Source: Planctomycetota bacterium (lineage in GTDB: Bacteria; Planctomycetota; MHYJ01; JACPRB01). Taken from it: a DNA stretch of 54,739 bases. Of the stretch, positions 17,339-32,317 are shown in pieces. Made by a program: the position numbers and the translations under genes. Location of the stretch: positions 1-54,739 of the forward strand of contig JACQVR010000114.1 of assembly GCA_016209705.1 (NCBI GenBank), written 5' to 3'. A model generated the notes under the pieces. It was given only the letters and a program-made list of their open reading frames with translations, was not told the DNA's origin and did no database searches. Numbering within the stretch: position 1 is the first letter of the stretch; each line of letters starts with the position of its first letter.

Positions 17339-17811
17339 AGACGACGCTCGGGATCACGCTGGGATTCTGGGTCGCGGCGAGCCAATTCGCACAGGCCCAG
17401 AACGTCGATGTGACCAATGGATACGGTCCCCACCTGACGGTGGTGGATCTGCGCCCGAGCACGACGTCGTTCGACTACCTCGCCAGCGTCAGGGCGGACG
17501 GAGCCTTCGTGTTCAAGCTGACGGTGGAGCATAACAAAGTCGTGAAATTCGTCGACACCGTCACCGTGGCCGATCCGGCCGGCGCCTACGACTACGTCAA
17601 GGATATCGACATGTCCGCGTGGGGCTTGAAGCCGGGCGACGTGATCCGATTCCGCGCGACCGCCAGGCTCGTGGCGAATCCGCTCGTGGTGGACGAGGAT
17701 GTCTTGATCGGGTTGGTTCAGGGTTGGTGTCCGAACGTGGAGGACAAGCGATCCGAATTCGATCCAGACGAAGGCATCGAGCCGAGACGCCGCGAGAAAC
17801 AAAGTCCATAG
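17335..17811 (+). CDS. Small secreted NGYGP-motif protein, copy 1
   Basis: A 158-residue exported protein: signal peptide cleaved near residue 21 (FWVAASQFAQA), then a beta-rich domain with NGYGP at the mature N-terminus, a central YDYVKDIDMSAWGLKPGDVIRFRATARL, and VDEDVLIG. It has the same pattern as the protein at 23236: NGYGP, TT-F-D, K-IDM--WGL--GDV-RF-ATA, DED-L-G. I do not recognise the family. The ATG overlaps the stop of giant regulator 1 (ATGA), with aggacgagg as ribosome binding site, so its output is tied to that of the regulator. It could be a ligand, an envelope sensor or a structural protein; nothing catalytic is visible. Confidence 0.8.
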   Translation: MKTTLGITLGFWVAASQFAQAQNVDVTNGYGPHLTVVDLRPSTTSFDYLASVRADGAFVFKLTVEHNKVVKFVDTVTVADPAGAYDYVKDIDMSAWGLKPGDVIRFRATARLVANPLVVDEDVLIGLVQGWCPNVEDKRSEFDPDEGIEPRRREKQSP

Positions 17812-18064
17812 TCTGAAGCAGTCAGTCCGAAGGGGATCGGCCGTATGCTATGACTGTGGACTTCACCGCGTCTTCTCCATCCTCATGATTCACAACCCAT
17901 ATTCCCCCTTTCGGATATTCGTGTTCTAATATTGGGACAGATTTCCCGACATGATCTAGGTATGATGGTGGGAACGCCGGACTTTTCCGCGGCGGGATCA
18001 GGCGCGGTTGTCGCCCTGTTCGCCATGGGTCGGACCGGCGGCACGATCCTGGAAGGACCTCGGC
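17812..18064. promoter_or_regulatory. Leader of giant regulator 2
   Basis: A 253-base gap. It begins with a short AGTCCATAGTC-type repeat. TAATAT at 17927-17932 is a plausible -10, immediately followed by TGGGACA (17933-17939), the same half-site that makes up the palindromes at 23054-23094. A clear Shine-Dalgarno (ggaagga) stands seven bases before the ATG at 18065. No gene is seen. Confidence 0.4.
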
Positions 18065-23053
<4,989 letters not shown>

Positions 23054-23094
23054 GTGTCCACAAGGTGGGACATTTTGTGTCCCACTTGGGACAC
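23054..23094. promoter_or_regulatory. Cluster of TGTCCCA/TGGGACA half-sites (putative enhancer site)
   Basis: Directly after the stop of regulator 2 there are overlapping palindromes: GTGGGACA-ttttg-TGTCCCAC (23065-23085) and GTGTCCCA-ct-TGGGACAC (23077-23094), plus a degenerate half-site at 23054-23060. They lie about 110 bp upstream of a sigma54-like promoter, the normal position for an activator binding site. A hairpin terminator is possible, but there is no T-run. Confidence 0.55.
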
Positions 23095-23185
23095 TTCTCG
23101 CACCTTGACCTTGTGGCTAAAAAATATACAGCCACTCAACCAATTCACTCCCATATGATTAGACTATAGCTATAGCATTACCCCG

Positions 23186-23201
23186 GGGCCCCGCGTTTGC
23201 T
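23186..23201 (+). promoter_or_regulatory. Candidate sigma54 (-24/-12) promoter
   Basis: GGGCCCC-gcgt-TTGCT: the invariant GG (23187-23188) and GC (23199-23200) are exactly 12 bases apart, with TTGCT fully matching the -12 consensus; the -24 half matches at GG, C and C. Predicted start is near 23211, giving a leader of about 25 bases with aaggagg before the ATG at 23236. Confidence 0.5.
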
Positions 23202-23235
23202 CATACCTTCCCCATTCAAATCAAGGAGGATGGTT

Positions 23236-23745
23236 ATGAGGTTGAGAAGCGTGGGCATGGGGTTGGCGTTGCTGTTCGGTTCATACTCGGCCGCCTGGGC
23301 GCAGATCGACATCATCAACGGTTACGGCCCAAGCGGCACGGTGCTGTACTGGGCGGCCGGAACGACGGCGTTCGACACTGATTACGCCGTCGAGGGGACC
23401 GGTCCGTTCCAGTTCGACCTCGTGGTGGAGCTCCAGAAGTACGGCACCTCGACGTGGATCCTCAAGGCGCAGGACACCAGGGCGGTGGATTCCTCGCCCT
23501 ATGCGATGACGTACACCAAGACGATCGACATGACGGACTGGGGCCTCTCGGAGGGCGACGTCGTCAGGTTCACCGCCACGGCGGTCCAATTCACCTTCCC
23601 GGCGTACGAGGACGAGGACCTTCTTTACGGCGTGATGAAGGGGTCGATGCCGATCGTCGAAGAGGGCGTGGAAGCGTTGACTCCATCTGTCGACCTGACC
23701 GAGCCGCGGAGGTTCGAGTCTCGGGATGGGTTCGGCGCCCCGTAA
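23236..23745 (+). CDS. Small secreted NGYGP-motif protein, copy 2
   Basis: A 169-residue paralogue of the protein at 17335: signal peptide cleaved near residue 22 (LLFGSYSAAWA), then QIDIINGYGP at the mature N-terminus, TTAFDTDY, FQFDLVVEL, YTKTIDMTDWGLSEGDVVRF and YEDEDLLYG. The C-terminal tail differs from copy 1. The ATG at 23236 is chosen for the strong aaggagg six bases upstream; an ATG at 23230 sits on the Shine-Dalgarno itself. A candidate sigma54 promoter and palindromic sites upstream suggest activation by regulator 2. The function is unknown; a beta-sandwich envelope protein is likely. Confidence 0.82.
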   Translation: MRLRSVGMGLALLFGSYSAAWAQIDIINGYGPSGTVLYWAAGTTAFDTDYAVEGTGPFQFDLVVELQKYGTSTWILKAQDTRAVDSSPYAMTYTKTIDMTDWGLSEGDVVRFTATAVQFTFPAYEDEDLLYGVMKGSMPIVEEGVEALTPSVDLTEPRRFESRDGFGAP

Positions 23746-23867
23746 TGGCGGAACCCTTCGGATGCGGCCGCGATTCGCGGCCTTCGGGGATGCGGAAAAG
23801 CCGCCCGCTCCTTGAAGGCCGCGTAGTGAAGAGGTGGCATCGAGCGGCTTCAGGATTTGGAACGACC

Positions 23868-24305
23868 GTGGTCAACCTGGGCCCCTTGGAAATTCTGGTG
23901 GTGGAAGACAATCCCGCGGACATGCGGTTCATCATGGATTCGCTCAGGACGGGGCGCATCCTGCACAACTTGCACTTCCTTGACAGCGGCGCCGAGGTCC
24001 TCGCATTCCTCCGGAGAGAGGGGGCGTATGCCGACGCGCCGCGGCCGCACCTGATTCTCATGGATCTCAAGCTTCCCCAAATGGACGGCTGTGAGGTCCT
24101 GAGATCGATCAAAGCGGATCCCTCCCTGCGTACGATTCCGGTGATCGTGCTGACCGGGTCGGAAGACGACGCCGATGCCACTCGGGCGTACGGCGCCCAC
24201 GCCAACTGCTACGTCCGCAAGCCGTTGAGCCCGGACAAATTCATCGCCGTCATGCAGCGCATCGAGAACTTCTGGTTTCACGTCGTCCAGCTGCCTCCGG
24301 AGTAG
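23868..24305 (+). CDS. Single-domain response regulator (RcpA-like)
   Basis: A 145-residue stand-alone receiver with the acidic cluster VVEDNPADMRF, phosphoacceptor Asp (about D66) in ILMDLKLPQMDG, Thr in VIVLTGSEDD and Lys in CYVRKPLSPDKF. The extra residues around FLRREGAYADAPRPHLILMD and the C-terminal FWFHVVQLPPE are typical of the RcpA group that works with phytochrome-like or hybrid kinases. GTG at 23868 gives the usual length; in-frame starts further upstream (GTG 23826) would add a non-family N-terminus. It lies eight codon-widths or less from the hybrid kinase that follows, so the pair likely functions together. Confidence 0.88.
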   Translation: MVNLGPLEILVVEDNPADMRFIMDSLRTGRILHNLHFLDSGAEVLAFLRREGAYADAPRPHLILMDLKLPQMDGCEVLRSIKADPSLRTIPVIVLTGSEDDADATRAYGAHANCYVRKPLSPDKFIAVMQRIENFWFHVVQLPPE

Positions 24306-24315
24306 TTGAACCAAG

Positions 24316-25893
24316 ATGGAAAGATTGATTCGGACGCTATTGGTTGAACACAGCGCGGCGGACGCCCGTCTCCTGTTCGAGGCGCTCCGATCCGCGCGCC
24401 ATGTTCACATCGATATTCGGCACGTCACCGACCTCGAGTCCGCCCTTCGGGAACTCCGGAAGGGCGGCGTCGACCTCGTCCTGTTGGACCTGACGCTTCC
24501 GGACGAGCCCGGCGTGCGCAGCGTGGAGCGGACGCGCACGATCGAGCCGTCGGTCCCCATCGTGGTGCTGTCGGCCGCGGCAGAGGAGTCCATCGCCATC
24601 CGGGCCGTCGAGGCGGGGGCCCAGGATTATCTGCTCAAGGGGGAGGCGAACGCGGAATCGGTCCTCCGGTCCATACGCTACGCGTTGGGGCGGGCGCGGG
24701 CGGAGGAGGCCGTTCGCGAAATCGAGAGCCAGGCCGAGCAGGCCCGCAAGATGGAGACCCTCGGCCGGCTGACCACCGGCATCGCGCACGACGTCAACAA
24801 CATGCTGTCGGCCATTCTCGGATTCACCGAGCTGGCGGCCCAGCAGATCAAACCATCCCACCCCGCCCGCGAGTACCTGGACCAGGTCAGCGTCGCCGGC
24901 AATCGGGTCGCGCATCTGATGCGCCAGATCCTTTCGTTCAGCCGGAAGCAACCCGTCACGCCTCAAGTCCTGAACGTCAATCGGGTCATCTCCGACATGC
25001 ATCGCATGCTCCGGCGGCTGGTCCGCGAGGACATCGAGCTGATCTTTTCGCTCCCCCCTGGAGTGCCGCCGATCATGGCGGATCGCGGGCGGGTCGAGCA
25101 ATTGCTCCTGAACCTCGTCGTCAACGCCGGTGAAGCGATGCCCGAAGGGGGACGGCTCGCCGTCGAAACGTTCCACGCGAATCTGGATGAAGACAAGGCG
25201 AACCGCCTCCGCTTGACGCCGGGCCACTATGCGGTCTTGCAGGTCCGGGACAGCGGCGTCGGCATGGATTCTTCCGAGCGACGGCGCGCTTTCCAGCCCT
25301 TCTTCACGACCAAGCCTCGGGGCACGGGCTTGGGCCTGAGCACCGTCCGCGAAGTGGTTCGCCAATTGGGAGGCGGCATCGACCTCGTCTCGGCGCCCCA
25401 GCAAGGCGCATGCTTTACGATCTACCTGCCGGCGTTCCAGGACGAGGAGCGCCGGGACGCGGTTCCGGCCGAAGCGCCCCCGCCGGGGGGCACGGAGACC
25501 GTGCTTCTTGTCGAAGACGAACCGGACCTCCGGCGGCTGCTCCGAACCATGCTCGGCTTGCTCGGATACCGGGTCCTGGACGCCGCCAACGGAACCGAAG
25601 CCTACCAGATTTCCCAGCGATACACCGGTCCCATTCACTTGCTCCTGACGGACGTCGTCATGCCGTTCATGCGGGGCACGGAGCTGGCGAGGGTGCTCAT
25701 GTCCGAGCGGCCCGCATTGAAGGTTCTCTTCATATCCGGCTATGCGGAGGGCCCGGCGGTGGAACGGGAAGTCCGGTTCGCCGGTCAGGCGTTTCTTCAA
25801 AAACCGTTTTCCACGGACGAGCTGGCCAGAAAGGTGCGGATGACGCTGGATGCCGCACCCGCTCCTTCCGTAGGCTCGCCGGGACCACAATAA
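24316..25893 (+). CDS. Hybrid histidine kinase: REC, HisKA, HATPase, REC
   Basis: A 525-residue cytoplasmic phosphorelay protein with no membrane segment. The N-terminal receiver (about 6-125) has LLVEHSAADA, where the second acidic residue of the usual ED pair is His, but it keeps the phosphoacceptor in VLLDLTLPDEPG. HisKA has the phospho-His (about H158) in GIAHDVNNMLSAILGFTE; HATPase motifs are NLVVNAGEAM, DSGVGM and GTGLGLSTV. The C-terminal receiver (about 395-515) is intact (LLVEDEPDLRRLL, LTDVVMPFM, FLQKPFS). Input probably comes from an upstream kinase through the N-terminal receiver. It lies between an RcpA-like regulator and an HD-GYP regulator, forming a three-gene relay cassette. 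Confidence 0.92.
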   Translation: MERLIRTLLVEHSAADARLLFEALRSARHVHIDIRHVTDLESALRELRKGGVDLVLLDLTLPDEPGVRSVERTRTIEPSVPIVVLSAAAEESIAIRAVEAGAQDYLLKGEANAESVLRSIRYALGRARAEEAVREIESQAEQARKMETLGRLTTGIAHDVNNMLSAILGFTELAAQQIKPSHPAREYLDQVSVAGNRVAHLMRQILSFSRKQPVTPQVLNVNRVISDMHRMLRRLVREDIELIFSLPPGVPPIMADRGRVEQLLLNLVVNAGEAMPEGGRLAVETFHANLDEDKANRLRLTPGHYAVLQVRDSGVGMDSSERRRAFQPFFTTKPRGTGLGLSTVREVVRQLGGGIDLVSAPQQGACFTIYLPAFQDEERRDAVPAEAPPPGGTETVLLVEDEPDLRRLLRTMLGLLGYRVLDAANGTEAYQISQRYTGPIHLLLTDVVMPFMRGTELARVLMSERPALKVLFISGYAEGPAVEREVRFAGQAFLQKPFSTDELARKVRMTLDAAPAPSVGSPGPQ

Positions 25894-25982
25894 ATAAGCT
25901 CCTTGAAGACGGCGGATCCCCTCGACTGAGCTCGGGGCCGGGGCATCGCCATTTCCGAAGCAAGCGATCGAAGGGAGCGAGC

Positions 25983-26966
25983 GTGACCGATCCCGCGCGG
26001 ATTCTGATCGTGGACGACGAAGTTTCCAACCGCCAGTTCTTAAGACAATGCCTGAAATCGCTGGGCTACGCCGTGGAAGAAGCCGCCGACGGTGTGGAGG
26101 CCCTGGAACGGCTGGAAAAGAACCTTCCGGACCTCGTGCTGCTGGACGTGCAAATGCCCCGCATGGACGGATTCACCGTCTGCCGCCGCCTGAAGTCCGA
26201 TCCGGCGACGCTGCTGATCCCGGTGGTGATCGTGACGTCGCTCGATCAGATTCCTTCCCGAATCCACGCCAAGGATCTGGGAGCCGACGACTACTTGTGC
26301 AAGCCGATCAATGTCGCCGAGCTGGAGGCCCGCGTCAGGTCCCTGGTCAAGTTGAAACGCCATACCGACGAGCTGGAGCACGCGTCGCGGGTGTTCGAGG
26401 CGATGGCGATCGTGGTGGAGCGGCGCGACGCGTATACGGGACACCACGGCAAGCGCGTCGGTGAATACGCCGCCCGGGTGGCGAAGGCGGTGGGGTTGGG
26501 GCCGGATGAGATCGACGACCTGCGGCTGGGCGGCGTCTTTCACGATCTGGGGAAAATCGCCGTGCCGGATGCCGTCCTGCAAAAGCCCGGGCGGTTGACG
26601 GAGACCGAGCAGGAGGCCATGCGGACCCATCCCTCGGTCGGCTACGACCTGTGTGTTCCCCTGAGGACGCTGGAGCGGGTCGTCCCCATGATCCGGCATC
26701 ATCACGAGCGACTCGACGGCTCCGGCTACCCGGACGGACTCTCCGGCGCCGAGATCTCCCTTCCGATCCGCATCATCTCCGTGTGCGATATCTTTGATGC
26801 CCTGAGGACGAAGCGCCCGTACAAGCAGGCGCTCCCGTTGGCCGAGACCGCGAGAATTCTTCGCGAGGAAGCGGCGCGCGGATGGTGGGAGGCTGAGATC
26901 GTGGAGATCCTCTTGGGACTCGCGGAGAAGGAAGGCGGCCGGGAAATGCTCTCTACGATGCTGTGA
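25983..26966 (+). CDS. Response regulator with HD-GYP output (c-di-GMP phosphodiesterase type)
   Basis: A 327-residue protein: receiver (LIVDDEVSNRQFL, VLLDVQMPRMDGF with Asp near 56, DYLCKPINV), then an HD-GYP domain from about residue 140. The metal and signature residues are intact: YTGHHGKRVGEYA, the HD pair in GVFHDLGKIAVPD, and HHERLDGSGYPDGL. It should linearise cyclic di-GMP on phosphorylation. The GTG at 25983 (gggagcgagc upstream) is chosen as it yields the receiver N-terminus. A diguanylate cyclase response regulator at 50763 could be the opposing activity. The 3' end overlaps the convergent pterin dehydratase by 14 bases. Confidence 0.93.
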   Translation: MTDPARILIVDDEVSNRQFLRQCLKSLGYAVEEAADGVEALERLEKNLPDLVLLDVQMPRMDGFTVCRRLKSDPATLLIPVVIVTSLDQIPSRIHAKDLGADDYLCKPINVAELEARVRSLVKLKRHTDELEHASRVFEAMAIVVERRDAYTGHHGKRVGEYAARVAKAVGLGPDEIDDLRLGGVFHDLGKIAVPDAVLQKPGRLTETEQEAMRTHPSVGYDLCVPLRTLERVVPMIRHHHERLDGSGYPDGLSGAEISLPIRIISVCDIFDALRTKRPYKQALPLAETARILREEAARGWWEAEIVEILLGLAEKEGGREMLSTML

Positions 26967-27294
26967 GCGCGGCCTCGTCGATCTTCGCCGCCAGGATGAA
27001 ATCGCTTTCCGTCAACCCGTCGATCTTGTGCGTCCAGATGTCCACGCCCACTCTCCCCCAGGACAGCGTCACCTCGGGATGGTGATGCTCCTGCTCCGCG
27101 ACCCGTCCGATCCGGTTCACCAGATCGAGGGCGTCGGCGAAATTCCTCGTCGTGAACGCCCGGTGCAGATGGTGGTTTCGCACGACGGTCCAGTGCGGCA
27201 CATGCGCGGCCAGCGGCGTGATGGTCGCGGCATCGAGCGGCGGGACGCCGCCGCGACAGGGCGTGCACTTCTTTTTCGCCAGATCCGTCACCAT
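26953..27294 (-). CDS. phhB: Pterin-4a-carbinolamine dehydratase
   Basis: A 113-residue protein of the PCD/DCoH family, which dehydrates 4a-hydroxytetrahydrobiopterin. The family signature EHHHPEV, followed by GVDIWTHKIDGLTESDF, is present. An N-terminal CTPCRGG motif (two Cys) is common in bacterial members. TAGAAT lies five bases before the ATG, consistent with a leaderless message. Many bacteria carry it without an aromatic hydroxylase, so the cofactor role here is not certain. Its 3' end overlaps that of the convergent HD-GYP gene. Confidence 0.92.
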   Translation of the reverse strand: MVTDLAKKKCTPCRGGVPPLDAATITPLAAHVPHWTVVRNHHLHRAFTTRNFADALDLVNRIGRVAEQEHHHPEVTLSWGRVGVDIWTHKIDGLTESDFILAAKIDEAALTAS

Positions 27295-27330
27295 CTTTGA
27301 TTCTAACGCCCGCGCTCCCGCACCTCCACC

Positions 27331-27416
27331 GTTACAATGTATTTTGAGAATATTTTGTAACTGTCCGGTGCGTCCCTCGCAGCATGTTACATAATATTCT
27401 CAAAACTTATTGTAAC
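27331..27416. repeat. GTTAC 31-bp palindromic repeats, locus 1 (two inverted copies)
   Basis: Two 31-base units (27331-27361 and 27386-27416), each running from GTTAC to GTAAC around an AT-rich ATTCTCAAAAT core, are separated by 24 bp and face in opposite directions. The second unit encodes the last codons and stop of the DUF309 gene. The same exact unit length recurs at 38800 and 48302. Confidence 0.85.
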
Positions 27417-27916
27417 AGAATGAGGGGCGGCCGGTCGCGCCGCGACTCATAGTAGTCCCGGACGTCGCGGCGAAAGTCCTCGACGCGGACCCCCATGTAT
27501 TCCGGAGGAAGTCCCTCGAGCCGGGCCAAGCCTTCCTCCGCCTTGCGCCGCGCCGTCTCGAGGCGACCCATGAACCGCTGGAGGTTGGCCGCCGAAACCT
27601 GAATGACGCCTTGCAGATATTGACCGCACGGCGTGACGTGGCCCGCGGCATGCCAGAGTCCTTCCAGCGCTTCGTGACATTCCCACCAGTAGGCGAAGTT
27701 GAAGAGATCGATCCCGTAGAGATAATCTTCGTTCTCGCGCCACCGCTCCGGATCGGGCGGGGGCGGTTTCGGTTCCGGCACGCCGAACGAATGCCCCCTC
27801 GGATCGCGCCGCGGATGCGGCGTCCGTCCCGGCACGAAACGGTACGGCGGAAACGGCCGGCGGGAATAACGCGGCCGGGCGGGGTCTGGTGGTTCCGGTT
27901 GAAGCGCCGCCGCCAC
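27407..27916 (-). CDS. DUF309 family protein
   Basis: A 169-residue cytoplasmic helical protein with the DUF309 signature: FNFAYWWECHEALEGLWHAAG, then CGQYLQGVIQVSAANLQ. The family has a His/Glu-rich helical bundle and no proven function. The GTG at 27916 lies two bases after the stop of the small membrane protein, so translation is probably coupled. A proline/arginine-rich N-terminal tail of about 55 residues precedes the domain. The C-terminal LILLQ and stop come from a GTTAC-family repeat, so the terminus is not native. It forms an operon with a C39-like lipoprotein and a membrane peptide. Confidence 0.8.
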   Translation of the reverse strand: MAAALQPEPPDPARPRYSRRPFPPYRFVPGRTPHPRRDPRGHSFGVPEPKPPPPDPERWRENEDYLYGIDLFNFAYWWECHEALEGLWHAAGHVTPCGQYLQGVIQVSAANLQRFMGRLETARRKAEEGLARLEGLPPEYMGVRVEDFRRDVRDYYESRRDRPPLILLQ

Positions 27917-27918
27917 GG

Positions 27919-28119
27919 TTAATGACGATGATGCAACTCGACGATCAGGTAGTAGATGAGCAGGACTAGAGCCGCCACCAGCAGGACGCCCAGCACGAAC
28001 CCCACCGCGTCGCCTCCCTCGAAGCGCGCCAAGTGCGGCGCCTGCGCCTCGCGAGCGGCGTAGGCCACATCCTCCGCATCGGTCATCGCGGGATCCTGGA
28101 TCGAGAAGAAGCCCATCAT
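27919..28119 (-). CDS. Small single-pass membrane protein
   Basis: 66 residues: a short acidic N-terminal segment (DPAMTDAEDVAYAAREAQ), then one strong transmembrane helix (VGFVLGVLLVAALVLLIYYL) and a histidine-rich tail (ELHHRH). The ATG overlaps the stop of the upstream C39-like gene (ATGA at 28116-28119) and ggag precedes it. The family is unknown; it may anchor or scaffold the partners. Confidence 0.7.
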   Translation of the reverse strand: MMGFFSIQDPAMTDAEDVAYAAREAQAPHLARFEGGDAVGFVLGVLLVAALVLLIYYLIVELHHRH

Positions 28120-28688
28120 TCTGCTCCTCGTGGAAAAGGGCCAATGGCCAGAAGCAACCGATCCGACGGCTGCCATTCCTGTTGGAAACCCTCCCAGGAA
28201 TTGATCGTGTATCCGCGCCCGGGATCGATCGTCACGATCTCCTCCCGCTCCATATGAATCGCCACCACGACCTCATAGTGCAGGGCGGCTCGATCCGCAT
28301 ACGGCTTGACCAATCCCACGATGGGCGGCCGGCCCCGGCGCAATTCGTATTCGATATCTTCGCGCCTCCCCCGAATCAGGCGCGCTCGGAATCCATGCGC
28401 GCGGGCGAACTCGCGAAGCGCTCCAGCAAGAATGCCGTCGACCGGATCGAGGCGGCAATTCCGGATGATGTCGGCCTGCGAGCAGGGCTCCTGAAAACGA
28501 CTCAGCACCATCTCCAACGCAGCGGCGCCGCACGCCTTGTCGTCTTCCTGGCGGACCTCCTTCACGCCCGAAACGGCGATCCATCCCGACTCGGAAAGCC
28601 GGGCCGCGTCGAACGGGCGGGACGACCCCAGGTACATCGAGCATGAGACCTGGGCCACGCCGCACAGAAGAAGCGTTCCGCGCCACAT
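28116..28688 (-). CDS. C39-like cysteine peptidase lipoprotein
   Basis: 190 residues. The N-terminus is a short hydrophobic signal ending in a lipobox-like VSCS, so it is probably a lipoprotein. The body matches the papain-like C39 fold: Gln then catalytic Cys in RQEDDKACGAAALEMVLSRF, catalytic His in HYEVVVAIH, and the orienting Asp in IDPGRGYTI. Relatives cleave double-glycine leaders or act as solitary envelope peptidases. No ABC transporter or leader peptide is adjacent. First gene of a three-gene unit with a TTGACA-17-TATTCT promoter whose start falls on the ATG. Confidence 0.78.
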   Translation of the reverse strand: MWRGTLLLCGVAQVSCSMYLGSSRPFDAARLSESGWIAVSGVKEVRQEDDKACGAAALEMVLSRFQEPCSQADIIRNCRLDPVDGILAGALREFARAHGFRARLIRGRREDIEYELRRGRPPIVGLVKPYADRAALHYEVVVAIHMEREEIVTIDPGRGYTINSWEGFQQEWQPSDRLLLAIGPFPRGAE

Positions 28689-28696
28689 CGGCGTTG

Positions 28697-28725
28697 AGAA
28701 TAGGCGACGATCGATCTTTTGTCAA
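28697..28725 (-). promoter_or_regulatory. Leaderless promoter of the C39-like operon
   Basis: On the minus strand: TTGACA (28725-28720), 17 bp, TATTCT (28702-28697). Eight bases separate the -10 from the ATG at 28688, so the transcript should begin at or next to the start codon. No Shine-Dalgarno is present. Confidence 0.7.
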
Positions 28726-28841
28726 AAGATCCGGAAATCCGGCAGTTCGGAGTTCGAAGTTCGCAGTCGGAAATCTACGAACGACACGCTTCCAACTTCA
28801 AACTTGCTCATCAGATGGGCTGGATGCCGGTTGCGCGCCTG

Positions 28842-28850
28842 TGGTATACT
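28842..28850 (+). promoter_or_regulatory. Extended -10 of a leaderless promoter for the Ser/Thr kinase
   Basis: TGG-TATACT (28842-28850) is an extended -10 motif; eight bases later comes the ATG at 28859. No good -35 is seen at 17 bp, consistent with extended -10 use. No Shine-Dalgarno is visible. Confidence 0.55.
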
Positions 28851-28858
28851 TTCCCCGC

Positions 28859-30817
<1,959 letters not shown>

Positions 30818-30829
<12 letters not shown>

Positions 30830-32272
30830 CTTCTCGAACACCCGGCGCACGCGCGGCCCGTACTTCTCCTGCTCGCCGTTCGGCGACAATCCCCGAAGCC
30901 GCAGTTTCTGCGCCAACGGCTTGAGCCGGCCGGCCGTCTCCTCTTCCGACGCGCCCTCGATCAGTCCCTTCAGCGCCCCGACGATGAGCAGGTTCGTGTA
31001 GAGACTCTGGCGGGACTCGACAGTAAAGAGGCCTTCGCGGCCCTCCAACGTGGTCAGCGTGCCGGCCAGCTCGTCGAGCTTCTCGGGAAGCTGCTCGCCG
31101 AAGCAGGCCGCGATGTCGATGTCCTTCAATTCCGCCAGCTCCACGGGGAATCCCGACGGGAGCTCCGCCAGTTCCTTTTCGTGAGATTCCAGAAACGCGT
31201 GCCGATCGCGGAACTTGGAATCCAGGCCGTTCTTGAATGTTCGATAGGCGGACAGCAGCGTCTCGACCTTCTGCCGATTCTTCTCCCGCTCGGCGGCGAC
31301 CGCGTGCTTGGAATCGTCCACGGCCAGCTTGACGCGGGTGCGAAGATGCTCGAAGGCCAGCAGCTCCATGGCCTGGAACCAGGGGTTACCGCTGCGGACG
31401 TCGGGCCCTTCGTCCAGCGCCGCCGTCGCGGCCGCGGCCGCCAGAAGTTCCTCGTGCTTTTCGCGCTTCGCCTGGACGGACTTGAGGACGGGACGGTATT
31501 TCCGCGCCCACTCCAGCGCCGGCACCGTGGTCATGAGTTCGTCCGGAGACGGCAGGATGAAATCGCGCTCGAAATCGTCGTCGCTCAACCGGATCAGGAT
31601 ATGGGTGCTCGCCATGTTGGCCAGGAAGCGGGTCATCCGGCGGTCGATGAACGCCCGGCATTCCCGCTCCGTGTCCTCCAGCAGCTTGCGCCGGTCCGCC
31701 TCTTTCAGGTCCTTGCCCTCGTTCAGGATGAGTTCGTGGGCCGACTTGAACCTGTTGTCCACCAGGAGCCGCTGCCACTTGGGCTTGAAGAGGACCAGGG
31801 GATCCACCTCGGGCACTCCGTCGGCCGGCGTCCGCGCCGCCTCCTTTTCCTTGAGAATCCGATCGAGCCCGCTCTTGGCCGTCTTGAGCGGCCCCTCGCT
31901 CGCCCGAACCCCCTTGGAGACCGAAACCTGGAGGTCGTCGACCGCCCGAGAGAACAGCGTCTCGGCGTTCTCCTTGTCGGACTCCGCCCGGGCGAGATAG
32001 GCGCGGCCGCGGATGTGGTAGGGAAAGAACGCGTAATCCCGGTAGGTTCCGGTCTGGATTTCGATGCGCAGCGTGCACTCCCGGTTTTCCAGCCTGGCGT
32101 TCGTCAGGATGTTCGTCATCGAGTCGATGACTTCGCGCGGATCGGAGCCGATCTTGGGTTCCATCTGCTGGCAAGTGGACGCGGCGCTGATGTACGCCTG
32201 CTTGTCCGGGTCGTTCTTGGGAATCCGGACGACATCCTGGGCGAGAAGGGCGATCAGAAGGAGGTAGGGCAT
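30818..32272 (-). CDS. Exported helical hypothetical protein
   Basis: 484 residues with a short signal sequence (MPYLLLIALLAQ) and a long, charged, TPR-like helical body (YLARAESDKENAETLFSRAVDDLQVSVSKG). No catalytic motif is recognised. ATG 32272 is chosen because TATAAT (32284-32279) ends six bases before it, fitting a leaderless start, and the signal sequence then sits at the N-terminus. It is convergent with, and overlaps the last 12 bases of, the membrane Ser/Thr kinase gene. A functional link to the kinase's exported domain is possible but not shown. Confidence 0.72.
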
Positions 32273-32278
32273 CTCGGA

Positions 32279-32284
32279 ATTATA
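32279..32284 (-). promoter_or_regulatory. Consensus -10 (TATAAT) before the exported hypothetical protein
   Basis: TATAAT on the minus strand, six bases from the ATG at 32272, placing transcription start on the start codon. The -35 region at 17 bp is poor. Confidence 0.5.
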
Positions 32285-32317
32285 TAAAACGGCGATCCGC
32301 GAGGGAGCCAAAAATCG

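Noticed and set aside
23054..23094. Intrinsic terminator after regulator 2
   Set aside because: The palindromes could form a hairpin, but no T-run follows on either strand, and the overlapping alternative pairings suit a protein binding site better.
27331..27416. CRISPR-like array (31-base palindromic repeats spaced 23-24 bases)
   Set aside because: There are only two units per locus at most with a spacer; locus 3 has spacers of one and zero bases, units occur in both orientations, and no cas gene is present.
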